NCBI RefSeq assembly: GCF_024580145.1
Contig: NZ_JANINI010000010.1
Span: forward strand, 131,433 to 189,162
Reading direction: 5' to 3'
Origin: Methyloversatilis sp. XJ19-49
GTDB lineage: Bacteria > Pseudomonadota > Gammaproteobacteria > Burkholderiales > Rhodocyclaceae
DNA length: 57,730 nucleotides
Shown: piece by piece, positions 33,635-42,736 of the stretch
Numbering within the stretch: position 1 is the first letter of the stretch
How the letters are laid out: every line of letters begins with the position of its first letter
Notes under the pieces: model-generated
What the model was told of the DNA's origin: nothing
Databases searched by the model: none
What the model saw: the letters and a program-made list of their open reading frames with translations, nothing else
Position numbers and translations under genes: made by a program

Positions 33635-34813
33635 ATGTCGCGCCCGTCCCACACCGTTCCCTTCCCGCTGTTCCGCCCGATCCATGCGCGCATCGATTTC
33701 GATGCCCTGCGTCACAACTATCTGCGCACCCGCGAGCTGGCCGGCGGCGCAAAAATGTGGGCCGTCATCAAGGCCAACGCCTATGGTCACGGCATCACGC
33801 GCATTGCGCGCGGGCTGAGCACGCTGGCCGACGGCTTCGCACTGCTCGATCTGGAAGACGCGGTTCGGCTGCGCGAAGCCGGCATCCGGCAACCCATCCT
33901 GCTGCTCGAGGGCTTCTTCAGCCCGCATGACCTGCCGGAGATCGCGGCGCGCCGATTGTCGGTCGTGGTGCACACGATGGAACAGCTGGACTGGCTGGAG
34001 TCGGTTGCGCTGCCGGCCGATGCCCGCATTCCGCTGTTCCTGAAGGTGAATACCGGCATGAACCGGCTCGGCATCACGCCCGAGCGCACGCTCGCCGCGC
34101 TGGATCGGCTGCGCGCCTGGCCGCACGCCGGCTCGATCGGACTGATGACCCACTTCGCCGACGCCGACGGAGAACGCGGCGTCGACGCACAACTGGCACG
34201 CTTCGCACCGCTTGTGCGTGGTTTCGACGGACCGGTGTCGCTGGCCAATTCGGCGGCGCTGCTGCGCTTTCCGCAGACGCATGCGACCTGGGTGCGCCCG
34301 GGTATCCTGCTTTATGGCGCCAGTCCTGCCACGGCGTATGCCAGCGCAGCGGACATCGGACTCAAGCCGGTGATGCGTTTCGAAGCGCGCGTCATTTCGG
34401 TGCAGCACCTGCAGCCGGGCGAGCGCATCGGCTATGGCGGCATCTTTGCCGCCGAGCGCGCGATGCGCATCGGCACGATCGCCTGCGGCTATGCAGACGG
34501 TTACCCGCGCCATGCGCCCAGCGGCACGCCGGTGGCGGTGGACGGGGTGCGTTCCCGGCTGGTCGGGCGGGTGTCGATGGACATGATCGCGGTCGACCTG
34601 ACCGATCTGCCGGCCACCGGGCTGGGCAGCGTGGTCGAACTGTGGGGCGAACACGTGGCGCTGGACGAAGTGGCCGCCGCGGCCGGTACGGTCAATTACG
34701 AACTGGTGTGCGCGCTCGCGCTGCGCGTGCCGGCGGTCGAGGTCGGCGTCGCCGACCTGTCCGAAGCCGGAAGCGAGCCCGGCAAGGCACCGCCGCTGTC
34801 CGCGGTGCGCTGA
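33635..34813 (+). CDS. alr: Alanine racemase
   Basis: PLP enzyme making D-alanine for peptidoglycan. The 392-residue protein has the PLP lysine Lys46 in MWAVIKANAYGHG and the opposing catalytic tyrosine Tyr267 in RIGYGGIF; SMDMIAVDLTD near 310-320 is the substrate-binding block. About 15-20 residues precede the first conserved strand and another 20 extend past the usual C-terminus (SEPGKAPPLSAVR), both probably disordered. It lies six bases upstream of radA. Confidence 0.95.
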   Translation: MSRPSHTVPFPLFRPIHARIDFDALRHNYLRTRELAGGAKMWAVIKANAYGHGITRIARGLSTLADGFALLDLEDAVRLREAGIRQPILLLEGFFSPHDLPEIAARRLSVVVHTMEQLDWLESVALPADARIPLFLKVNTGMNRLGITPERTLAALDRLRAWPHAGSIGLMTHFADADGERGVDAQLARFAPLVRGFDGPVSLANSAALLRFPQTHATWVRPGILLYGASPATAYASAADIGLKPVMRFEARVISVQHLQPGERIGYGGIFAAERAMRIGTIACGYADGYPRHAPSGTPVAVDGVRSRLVGRVSMDMIAVDLTDLPATGLGSVVELWGEHVALDEVAAAAGTVNYELVCALALRVPAVEVGVADLSEAGSEPGKAPPLSAVR

Positions 34814-34819
34814 GCCGCG

Positions 34820-36181
<1,362 letters not shown>

Positions 36182-36223
36182 GTCACTGCTCGCTCGGTGG
36201 CAGCGGCGACCCGCGAAGTTCTG

Positions 36224-36266
36224 GTGGGAGCGGTCGCTCCCACAGCAAGCTCCCACAGCAAGCTCC
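36224..36266. repeat. REP-like hairpin plus tandem 13-bp repeat
   Basis: GTGGGAGCG (36224-36232) and CGCTCCCAC (36235-36243) are perfect inverted arms. They run into two exact tandem copies of CACAGCAAGCTCC (36241-36253 and 36254-36266). The unit resembles the GTGGGAGC-type REP sequences of Pseudomonas. It sits between the 3' ends of radA and the cupin gene and touches the cupin stop codon. It may act as a bidirectional terminator. Confidence 0.7.
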
Positions 36267-37105
36267 TAGCTCGTCCGCAGCGCCTGCGCCACCCTGCCGT
36301 GCAGGTAGAACAGCGCGCCGACGTCGCTGCTCAACTCGAAATCGTCGGCGTCCGGGTGTGCATAGTCGTACTCGCCGGCGCGCAGCAGGGCGTCGCCGAC
36401 AAATCCCTCGCCCTCGATCACCAGGTATTCGCCCTCGGCCGCGGCAAGCGCCTTCGGCACCCGGGCACCGGGTGCGACGCGCAGCAGCATCGATGCTTCG
36501 TCCGCTCCGTCGAACAGGCGCTTGGCCTGCACGCCGGGTGACAGGTCCGACCACAGGCCTTCGCCGGCGCGGATCGTGTGCGGCGCGCTGCCGCGGCTGG
36601 GCAGCCACGCGGTGACCATGTCGCGGATCACCCGGCCGGTGTGGCCGAGCGACACACCGCGCAGATAGATCAGCGCGCCGCCGGTCGAGCGCACGCGCCC
36701 GTGCCGGCTGCCGGCTGGCGCCTCGTGATAGTCGCCGGCGCGGATGTCGAGGTCGTCCATCTGCAGGTCGCCGCGCAGCACCAGACATTGTTCGTGCTCG
36801 TGGTGACGATGCATCGGCAGGGCGGCGCCCGGGTCGAATTCGACCAGCACCGAGCGCGTGCTCGCGCCCTCGTTCAACAGCTTGGCGCGTACGCCATCGA
36901 CCACGCGCGCCCAGCCGTCTTCGCTCGCACGTATCCGGGTGTGGCGCGCCCGGGCCTGCACGCTGTCGCGGGCGCGCGCGAGCAGCCGGCTGCGCAAGGC
37001 GTCGCTGCGCGCCGGCTCGAGTGCGACCGGCGTGAGCGCCGCGGCCAGCAGTTGCTGCAGCGTGTCGCCCGTTTCGTCCTCGGGTGGAAGCGGCGGCGTG
37101 CTCAT
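36266..37105 (-). CDS. Double-cupin protein, putative regulator of the adjacent ECF sigma factor (ChrR-like)
   Basis: The 279-residue product holds two cupin domains. The first (about 82-145) has complete metal ligands: HRHHEHEQ and a later His in PAGSRH. The second (about 195-265) lacks the HxH pair (APGARVPKALAAAEGEYLV) and should not bind metal in the same way. ChrR-type anti-sigma factors carry a zinc-binding anti-sigma domain with His and Cys ligands before the cupin. Here the first 80 residues have no cysteine, so the mode of control is unclear. The start overlaps the sigma-factor stop in an ATGA pair, so the two are co-translated. Confidence 0.75.
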   Translation of the reverse strand: MSTPPLPPEDETGDTLQQLLAAALTPVALEPARSDALRSRLLARARDSVQARARHTRIRASEDGWARVVDGVRAKLLNEGASTRSVLVEFDPGAALPMHRHHEHEQCLVLRGDLQMDDLDIRAGDYHEAPAGSRHGRVRSTGGALIYLRGVSLGHTGRVIRDMVTAWLPSRGSAPHTIRAGEGLWSDLSPGVQAKRLFDGADEASMLLRVAPGARVPKALAAAEGEYLVIEGEGFVGDALLRAGEYDYAHPDADDFELSSDVGALFYLHGRVAQALRTS

Positions 37106-37785
37106 GCGTGGGTATCCAGTGCGGCCATGTCCGGCGGAAGTACCTTTCCCAGCGCGGTCAGCGCGCGCCGGATGTGTGATTTGACAGTGCCGAGCGGCAG
37201 GGAGGACTGCTCGGCAATCTCTTCGTGCGTCAGTCCGCGGAAAAAGGCGAGTGACAGCAATTGTCGCGGAAGCGCGTCCAGCGACTCCAGCGCGGCGTGC
37301 AGCGCGTGCTGCCGTTGCACTGCTTCGAGCAGGTTCTGCGGATCGCCTTCGCAGGCGGCTTCCACGGCCATCAGTGTTTCCGGCTCCGGATGCAGCTCCG
37401 CGTCGTCGGTGCGACGCAGCGCGTCGAGTGCCCGGCTGCGCGTCATTGTCATCAGCCACGCCATCGGGTTGCCGCGCGCGGCGTCAAAGCGCAGGGCCTG
37501 TCGCCACGCTTGCCAGAACACTTCCTCGGCGACCTCCTCGGCGATCTGCGGGTTGCGCGTGATGCGCAGCGCGAGACCGTATACGCGGCGCACCGCGTGG
37601 TCGTACAGCCGGCCGAGTGCCGCTTCGTCGCCGTCGGCCATGCGGCCGATGAGCGCGTACAGCAGCGCCTCGTCGTCAGACGAAGGGCTGGGCGCTGCGG
37701 TGTCGGATGACATCGGGTTCATGGGGACGAATGCCGACAGGACGACGATCGGGAATGTCTGCGCAAACGGTGCGCTGCGGCCCAT
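37102..37785 (-). CDS. ECF-type RNA polymerase sigma factor
   Basis: The 227-residue protein has sigma region 2 (about 45-120: ALGRLYDHAVRRVYGLALRI ... GNPMAWLMTMTRSRALDALR) and region 4 (about 165-215: LPRQLLSLAFFRGLTHEEIA ... GTVKSHIRRALTALG), with no region 3. A strong AGGAAAGG ribosome site supports the ATG at 37785; inner ATGs at 37722 and 37713 lack one and would remove only an unconserved N-terminus. The coupled cupin gene downstream suggests an oxidative or metal stress regulon like RpoE/ChrR, but target promoters are not visible. Confidence 0.9.
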   Translation of the reverse strand: MGRSAPFAQTFPIVVLSAFVPMNPMSSDTAAPSPSSDDEALLYALIGRMADGDEAALGRLYDHAVRRVYGLALRITRNPQIAEEVAEEVFWQAWRQALRFDAARGNPMAWLMTMTRSRALDALRRTDDAELHPEPETLMAVEAACEGDPQNLLEAVQRQHALHAALESLDALPRQLLSLAFFRGLTHEEIAEQSSLPLGTVKSHIRRALTALGKVLPPDMAALDTHA

Positions 37786-37869
37786 GATCCTTTCCTGATT
37801 GCCCTGTTGAACACCTTACGCAGCGCATCGCAATACGGATGCAGCAGCATGCGGACTGTGGCCTGCGCA

Positions 37870-38319
37870 TCAGTCGAGCATCAATCGCATCGCCTTCATG
37901 TCCGAGCCTGCGAATCCATGCTGCCGGTAGAAGCGTTGCGCATCGAGGTTGTGACCATCGGTCAGCAGCGTGATGCGGCGGCACCCGCGCTGCTGTGCGC
38001 AGTCGATCGCGGCCTCGAGCAGCCGGCTGCCACAGCCGCGGCCGCGCTGCCCGGGCGCCACCACCATGTCTTCCAGCAACGCGACGCGGCTGCCGAGCGC
38101 GGTGCTGGTCAGGTAGAGCAGGCTGACCATGCCGACCGGACGATCATCTTCTGCAAGCACCAGGATGTCGCCGCTGTCCGGCGCCTCGAGGATGCGCTGC
38201 AGACCGCGCGCCTGCGTTGCCGCGTCGGCGACGAATTCGGCTTCCTGCGCGAACAGCTGTGCGAGCAGGGCGCACAGGTAAGGAATGTCGGCCAATGTGG
38301 CGTGACGCAGCGTCTGCAT
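37870..38319 (-). CDS. GNAT-family N-acetyltransferase
   Basis: The 149-residue protein has the full GNAT core: strand/helix MQTLRHATLADIPYLCALLA, the central strand LLEDMVVAPGQRGRG, the acetyl-CoA loop RGRGCGSRLL near 92-101 and the C-terminal FYRQHGF. The substrate is unknown. It ends 84 bases from the ECF start and begins three bases after the DUF3422 stop, so it may share that transcript. Confidence 0.87.
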   Translation of the reverse strand: MQTLRHATLADIPYLCALLAQLFAQEAEFVADAATQARGLQRILEAPDSGDILVLAEDDRPVGMVSLLYLTSTALGSRVALLEDMVVAPGQRGRGCGSRLLEAAIDCAQQRGCRRITLLTDGHNLDAQRFYRQHGFAGSDMKAMRLMLD

Positions 38320-38322
38320 GGG

Positions 38323-39642
38323 TCAGTTCGTGCCTTCTTCGGCCGCCAGCTTGCGCCGCATCCGGCGCAGCCCGAGTGCGGCCAGCCCTGCGATGACCGG
38401 AATCGAGATCGCGGTGATCGTTTCCGGGCTGAGCGGCAGCCAGGCATGCAGGCCCTTCGCGAGGTACTGCACCAGTTGCGACGCGTAATACGTGATGGCG
38501 ACGATGGACAGGCCTTCCACCGTTTCCTGCAGCCGCATCTGCAGTTTCGCGCGCTGGTTCATCTGCCCCAGCAACTCCTGGTTCTGGCGCTCCAGTTCGA
38601 TGTCCACCCGGGTCCGCAGCAGTTGCGAGTTGCGCGCAATCCGCCCCGACAGCTCTTCCTGCCGTCGTGCAATCGCCTCGCAGGTGTTGATTGCGGGTGC
38701 CAGCCGGCGGTCCATGAATTCGCCGATGGTGGGAAAGCTTTCGACCCGCTGCTCGCGCAATTCGCCGATCCGGCTGGTCACCAGCCTGTAGTAGGCCTGC
38801 GCCGCGCCGAAGCGGAAGGTGGTGCGCGCCACCGAGCGTTCCACCTCGGCGGCGAGCCGGGTCAGGTGCGACAGCACGTTGCGCTCGTCTTCCGGCGTCG
38901 TCGCCGTGCCCATGCTGTCCATCAGGTCGGCGAGTTCGCCTTCGGCGCGTCCGAGCAGGCGCCCGACATCTTTGGCGACCGGAAAGGCGAGCAGGGCCAT
39001 GACACGATAGGTTTCGATCTCGAGCAGGCGCTGCACGGTGCGACCCGCCTGACGTGTCGTCAGACGCTCGTCGAGCACCAGGTAGCGCGACCAGCCGTCG
39101 GTCAGCATGAAATCCGTGAACACCCATGCCGCACCGTCGGCGACCTGTGAGGCGACGCCCTGGCGACCGCTGGCGATCAGACCGTCCATGACGGATTTCG
39201 GCCCGAGTGCGGTAGTGGACTGCAGTTCGATATGGGTGGCCACGATCACCGAGCCCGGCAGCCCTTCCAGCCAGCCGGCCGGCACGCGCGGCAGCGCGCC
39301 GTGACGCGCGTCGGTTTCGTCGGCGCGCGGGGTGCAGAAGAAGGCGTAGCTGGAAAACTCGTTGTGCCGCTCCCACTTCAGCAGGAAGTCGCCGACATCA
39401 AGTTGCAGGTGACCGCCATCCGCCTCCGGCAACGGTTTGGCAAAGGCGTCCGCCAGGGCCCGCAGCTGCTGCAGTTCGCTGTCTTCCGTCGTCCCGTCAT
39501 GGATCAGCGCGAGGTAGGACACGCGCTTCGGATGGGTCAGCGATACCGGCGGCCGGGCGTGCACCTCGTTGTTGAGCTTGTAGCGCAGTGGGTGCTCGGG
39601 TAGATGGCCGAGCGTTCGGGCGGGACTGTCGTTATCAGGCAT
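38323..39642 (-). CDS. DUF3422-family membrane-anchored protein
   Basis: The 439-residue protein matches the DUF3422 pattern. The N-terminal half starts RYKLNNEVHARPPVSL and includes FLLKWERHNEFSSYAFF near 89-105. A long helical middle follows. Two hydrophobic segments near the C-terminus (TVEGLSIVAITYYASQLVQY and AISIPVIAGLAALGL) should anchor it in the inner membrane, before a basic tail. The function of the family is not known. The ATG at 39642 was chosen over an open frame that continues 54 codons upstream in low-complexity sequence. Confidence 0.85.
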   Translation of the reverse strand: MPDNDSPARTLGHLPEHPLRYKLNNEVHARPPVSLTHPKRVSYLALIHDGTTEDSELQQLRALADAFAKPLPEADGGHLQLDVGDFLLKWERHNEFSSYAFFCTPRADETDARHGALPRVPAGWLEGLPGSVIVATHIELQSTTALGPKSVMDGLIASGRQGVASQVADGAAWVFTDFMLTDGWSRYLVLDERLTTRQAGRTVQRLLEIETYRVMALLAFPVAKDVGRLLGRAEGELADLMDSMGTATTPEDERNVLSHLTRLAAEVERSVARTTFRFGAAQAYYRLVTSRIGELREQRVESFPTIGEFMDRRLAPAINTCEAIARRQEELSGRIARNSQLLRTRVDIELERQNQELLGQMNQRAKLQMRLQETVEGLSIVAITYYASQLVQYLAKGLHAWLPLSPETITAISIPVIAGLAALGLRRMRRKLAAEEGTN

Positions 39643-39806
39643 GGTGCAGGGGCGGCATGATCGGGTTGAACTGACCGGATTGTGCAGCACGCGGCATGAT
39701 GACGATACAAGCCGGTGATTCAGGCCGGCAAGACGCGCCTGAAGGTGCAAGCCCGCACGGCGCGCCCGACCCGGCCGCGGGCGCCGATCGCACGCAGGTC
39801 TCATGC

Positions 39807-39826
39807 GCCGTGACGGATGTCACGGC
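39807..39826. promoter_or_regulatory. CRP/Vfr-like palindrome upstream of the minor-pilin operon
   Basis: GCCGTGAC-GGAT-GTCACGGC is a perfect 8-base-arm palindrome. Its core reads CGTGA-N6-TCACG, the spacing of the CRP/Vfr consensus TGTGA-N6-TCACA with one change in each half. It lies about 120 bases before the first pilin gene. The surrounding 39643-39946 gap has no convincing gene. Confidence 0.5.
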
Positions 39827-39843
39827 AATCGACCGCAGCGGCG

Positions 39844-39873
39844 CCGTTCGGGCGCTGCTTCCTGCCGTTCGTC
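39844..39873 (+). promoter_or_regulatory. AlgR-like sites upstream of the minor-pilin operon
   Basis: CCGTTCGTC at 39865-39873 is a perfect match to the core AlgR binding motif of Pseudomonas, and a partial CCGTTCG lies 21 bases upstream at 39844-39850. In P. aeruginosa AlgR activates the fimU-pilVWXY1Y2E operon, the counterpart of the genes that start here at 39947. Confidence 0.45.
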
Positions 39874-39946
39874 ATTGGCGGCTCGCGCCGGACGGTGGTC
39901 TTGACGTAACTTGAAATCAGAACTCCCTTTCCGGTCCAGCCTGTCC

Positions 39947-40609
39947 ATGACGCGTCTTCGCCCTGCGCACGCCGGCTTCACGATGATCGAACTGATGATC
40001 GTGGTCACCCTGATGGCCATCCTGGCGGCTTTCGCATTTCCAGCATTCCAGAGCTTCATCGCGTCGAACCGCCTCACAGCCGAGTCGAACGAGCTGCTGT
40101 CGGGCATGAATCTGGCGCGTTCCGAGGCGGTCCGTGTCCAGCGGCGCGTGTTGCTGTGCCGGGCAGCAGCAGCAGATGGCGTCGTGAATTTCAGTGCGAC
40201 CAACGGATGCGTGACGACGGCAAACAGCGAGCCCTGGCAGGCCTGGGCAGTGTTCGTCGACGAGAACAGCAACGGTGCCATCGATGGCACCGAGCGCATT
40301 CTGCGGATGCAGGCCATCGCCGGCAACGCACTGGAACTCATTTCGAATGATGACCTTGCGGCCGCCGGTAACCGTATCGCGTTTCGTCCCGACGGGATGG
40401 CGCGTGGCCAGGGATCGTTGGCACTTCAAACGGCACAGGTCAGGGTGTGCGATCGCAGCGGCGCGCTCGGCGGCAGCAACATGCGGGTGGTGTCGCTCGT
40501 GTCGGGCAGTCGCATGTCGATCGCACGCGGGAATGACGCGAATTGCGGCGTGACCGTGCAGCCCGTCGAAGAAGGCGGTGGTGGCAGCACGCCGGTGGAG
40601 GGAAGCTGA
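39947..40609 (+). CDS. fimT: Minor pseudopilin FimT/FimU (GspH family), cassette 1
   Basis: Minor subunit of the type IV pilus tip/priming complex. The 220-residue prepilin has the type III signal MTRLRPAHAG/FTMIELMIVV, with cleavage by PilD before Phe and the conserved Glu5 of the mature protein. A GspH-like globular domain follows (NRLTAESNELLSGMNLARSE). The C-terminus carries an unusual Gly/Glu tail. The ATG at 39947 is preferred; a TTG at 39911 is also in frame. The stop overlaps the pilV start. First gene of the cassette, downstream of CRP-like and AlgR-like sites. Confidence 0.9.
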   Translation: MTRLRPAHAGFTMIELMIVVTLMAILAAFAFPAFQSFIASNRLTAESNELLSGMNLARSEAVRVQRRVLLCRAAAADGVVNFSATNGCVTTANSEPWQAWAVFVDENSNGAIDGTERILRMQAIAGNALELISNDDLAAAGNRIAFRPDGMARGQGSLALQTAQVRVCDRSGALGGSNMRVVSLVSGSRMSIARGNDANCGVTVQPVEEGGGGSTPVEGS

Positions 40610-41061
40610 TGAAGCATCAATCTAGACCGATGCAGCGGGGGGTGTCGCTGATCGAAGTGCTGGTCGCGCTGTTCGTGCTGGCATTCGGCATGCTCGGCAT
40701 TGCCGGCATGCAGACCATGGCGATGAAGGCCAACCAGAGCGCCTTCGAGCGCAATGCGGCGGTGATCGCGGCCTATTCGATGGCCGACCGCATGCGCAGC
40801 AATCAGGTGCTGGCGCGCAACGGCACCTACAACCGTGATCTGCCGGCTTCCGGGTGCGAGATACCCACCGGTACCGAGCCGGCGACGATCGACATCAATC
40901 AGTGGCTGACGGGCCTGGCGAACAATCTTGGCGCCGGTTCGTGCGGTGGCATCACCTGCTCCGGTACGCCGGTGTCCTGCCGCATCACCGTGCGCTGGGA
41001 CGACAGCCGGGTGACCAATGGCGCGAGTGACCATACATTCCAGGTGGACGTCCGCATATGA
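40609..41061 (+). CDS. pilV: Minor pilin PilV, cassette 1
   Basis: The 150-residue prepilin has leader MKHQSRPMQRG/VSLIEVLVAL, where Glu5 of the mature form is present, and a single N-terminal hydrophobic helix. The globular part has two closely spaced cysteine pairs (SCGGITCSGTPVSC) as in PilV. PilV, PilW, PilX and FimU form the complex that starts the pilus and carries PilY1. Its start overlaps the fimT stop by one base, and its stop overlaps the pilW start. Confidence 0.9.
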   Translation: MKHQSRPMQRGVSLIEVLVALFVLAFGMLGIAGMQTMAMKANQSAFERNAAVIAAYSMADRMRSNQVLARNGTYNRDLPASGCEIPTGTEPATIDINQWLTGLANNLGAGSCGGITCSGTPVSCRITVRWDDSRVTNGASDHTFQVDVRI

Positions 41062-42101
41062 ACATCTTCCGTTCTTCCCAGCGCGGCACATCGCTGGTCG
41101 AGGTGCTGGTCACCCTGGTGCTCGGCCTGGTGGTATCTGCGGGTGCCATCGCCATGGTGATCAGCAACAGAGAGGCCTACCGCTCGACCGAGGCTCTGTC
41201 GCGCATCCAGGAATCGACCCGCATGGCGTTCGAGCTGATGTCACGCGACCTGCGTGCCGTCGGCATCAATGCCTGCAACGGTGGCCGCTCCCGCGTGTTG
41301 AATCTGCTGGCCGATCCGAGCACCAGGTGGTGGTCGAACTGGTCCGACACGACGCGCGGGCTGCGTGGCTTCAACAACACGGAAGCCTCGCTGGCCGCCG
41401 TCATCGGCACCGGCGTCGGGCAACGGGTGACCGGCACCGATCTGGTCGAGGCGATACACGGCGGGACGGCAGCGATGTCGGTCAGCGTGCACAACGACGC
41501 GGCATCGACCCTCACGCTTGCCGCGCCGCACACGCTGGTCAGCGGCGATCTGGTCGTGCTGTGCGACTTCGATAACAGCGCGATCTTCCAGGTCAGTGCG
41601 GTCGATGCGTCGACCAATTCGGTTGTTCACGACATCGGTACGGGCTCACCGAGCAATTGCTCCAGTGGCCTCGCTTTCCGCACGCCGCTGACCTGCGACG
41701 CCGGCACCGGCGTGCGCAAGGTGTTTCCGCCCGGCTCGCAGCTGATGCGGCTGCAGGCGGCCGCCTGGTTCGTCGGCAACAACGGTCGCGGCAGCAACAC
41801 GAACAGCCCGACTTCACTGTACCGGGTCAGCGTCGGCAACAACGGTGCCGGCAGCGCCGCGCCGGTGGCAGAGGAAATCGTCGAAGGCGTACGTGACATG
41901 CAGATCACCTATCGCCTGCCGGGCGGTGACTACGTCACGGCGACGGACATCACGGCACTCAATCGCTGGAACGAGGTCGTCGCCATCCAGATCCAGCTCG
42001 ATATCGATGCGCCGGATACCGGCACGGCGACCAATGCCGTGGGCGCCCGGCTCACACGGCGAATTTCCCATGTCGTGAATCTCAGGAACCGCGTGTCATG
42101 A
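41058..42101 (+). CDS. pilW: Minor pilin PilW, cassette 1
   Basis: The 347-residue prepilin has leader MNIFRSSQRG/TSLVEVLVTLVLG and the PilW block TEALSRIQESTRMAFELMSR at about 37-56. The globular domain contains several Gly/Ser/Asn-rich loops. It is the largest minor pilin of the set. The start overlaps pilV and the end overlaps pilX by four bases. It is recognisably related to the PilW of cassette 2, most clearly in the first 70 residues. Confidence 0.9.
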   Translation: MNIFRSSQRGTSLVEVLVTLVLGLVVSAGAIAMVISNREAYRSTEALSRIQESTRMAFELMSRDLRAVGINACNGGRSRVLNLLADPSTRWWSNWSDTTRGLRGFNNTEASLAAVIGTGVGQRVTGTDLVEAIHGGTAAMSVSVHNDAASTLTLAAPHTLVSGDLVVLCDFDNSAIFQVSAVDASTNSVVHDIGTGSPSNCSSGLAFRTPLTCDAGTGVRKVFPPGSQLMRLQAAAWFVGNNGRGSNTNSPTSLYRVSVGNNGAGSAAPVAEEIVEGVRDMQITYRLPGGDYVTATDITALNRWNEVVAIQIQLDIDAPDTGTATNAVGARLTRRISHVVNLRNRVS

Positions 42102-42715
42102 GTGCGCGACAACCGAATCTGCGCACGCAGCGCGGCGCCACGCTGCTGGTCGCGCTGGTGATGCTGATCGTCATGACCCTGCTCGGGCTGGCGAGTATCC
42201 GCGGCACCAGCATGCAGGAGAAGATGGGCGCGAACATGTACGACCGCAGTCTGGCTTTCCAGGCGGTCGAATCGGCGCTGCGCGAGGCCGAAGCGAGCAT
42301 CACCGTCACGACGACCGTCACCAACAGCAACGGCCTGTACTGCCTGCCCGGTGGCACGCCGCCGCTGTGCGCGGTCGCGGCACCGACGCCGCCGAGTGGT
42401 GGCGGGGGCGGTTCGGAGGAAAGCACACCGGTGGCGCCCGCGTACGTCGAGCGCTGGAACGATTCCACGACACAGTGGCGACAGGCCACCACCTGGTGGG
42501 GCCAGATCGATACGGCCATGAAGGCCCGCCTCAGCGACAACAGCAACACCCCGCCGGAATTCATCATCGAATACATGGGTGAATTCGAAGACGGCACCGG
42601 CTGCAGCCGCCGCGGCAGCACGTCGTGCCGCGGGCCGCGCTACCGCATCACCGCGCGCATGCCGCCGGTCGAGGGACGGCCGAACGTCGCCTTGCAGACC
42701 ACCTATCGTCCATAG
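42098..42715 (+). CDS. pilX: Minor pilin-like protein PilX, cassette 1
   Basis: The 205-residue protein has the PilX N-terminus: RTQRGATLLVALVMLIVMTL, with no Glu5, followed by LGLASIRGTSMQEKMGANMY. Residues about 85-115 form a Pro/Gly/Ser-rich loop (PTPPSGGGGGSEEST) absent from the second copy. PilX is not cleaved in exactly the way of a major pilin, but sits in the same tip complex. It ends 21 bases before pilY1. Confidence 0.88.
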   Translation: MSARQPNLRTQRGATLLVALVMLIVMTLLGLASIRGTSMQEKMGANMYDRSLAFQAVESALREAEASITVTTTVTNSNGLYCLPGGTPPLCAVAAPTPPSGGGGGSEESTPVAPAYVERWNDSTTQWRQATTWWGQIDTAMKARLSDNSNTPPEFIIEYMGEFEDGTGCSRRGSTSCRGPRYRITARMPPVEGRPNVALQTTYRP

Positions 42716-42736
42716 AATGAACCGGGAGTTCCGATC

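Noticed and set aside
39696-39914. 72-codon plus-strand frame in the gap before the first fimT
   Set aside because: No ribosome site, Ala/Gly/Asp-rich product with no family look, and it covers the likely regulatory sites. The gap is treated as non-coding.
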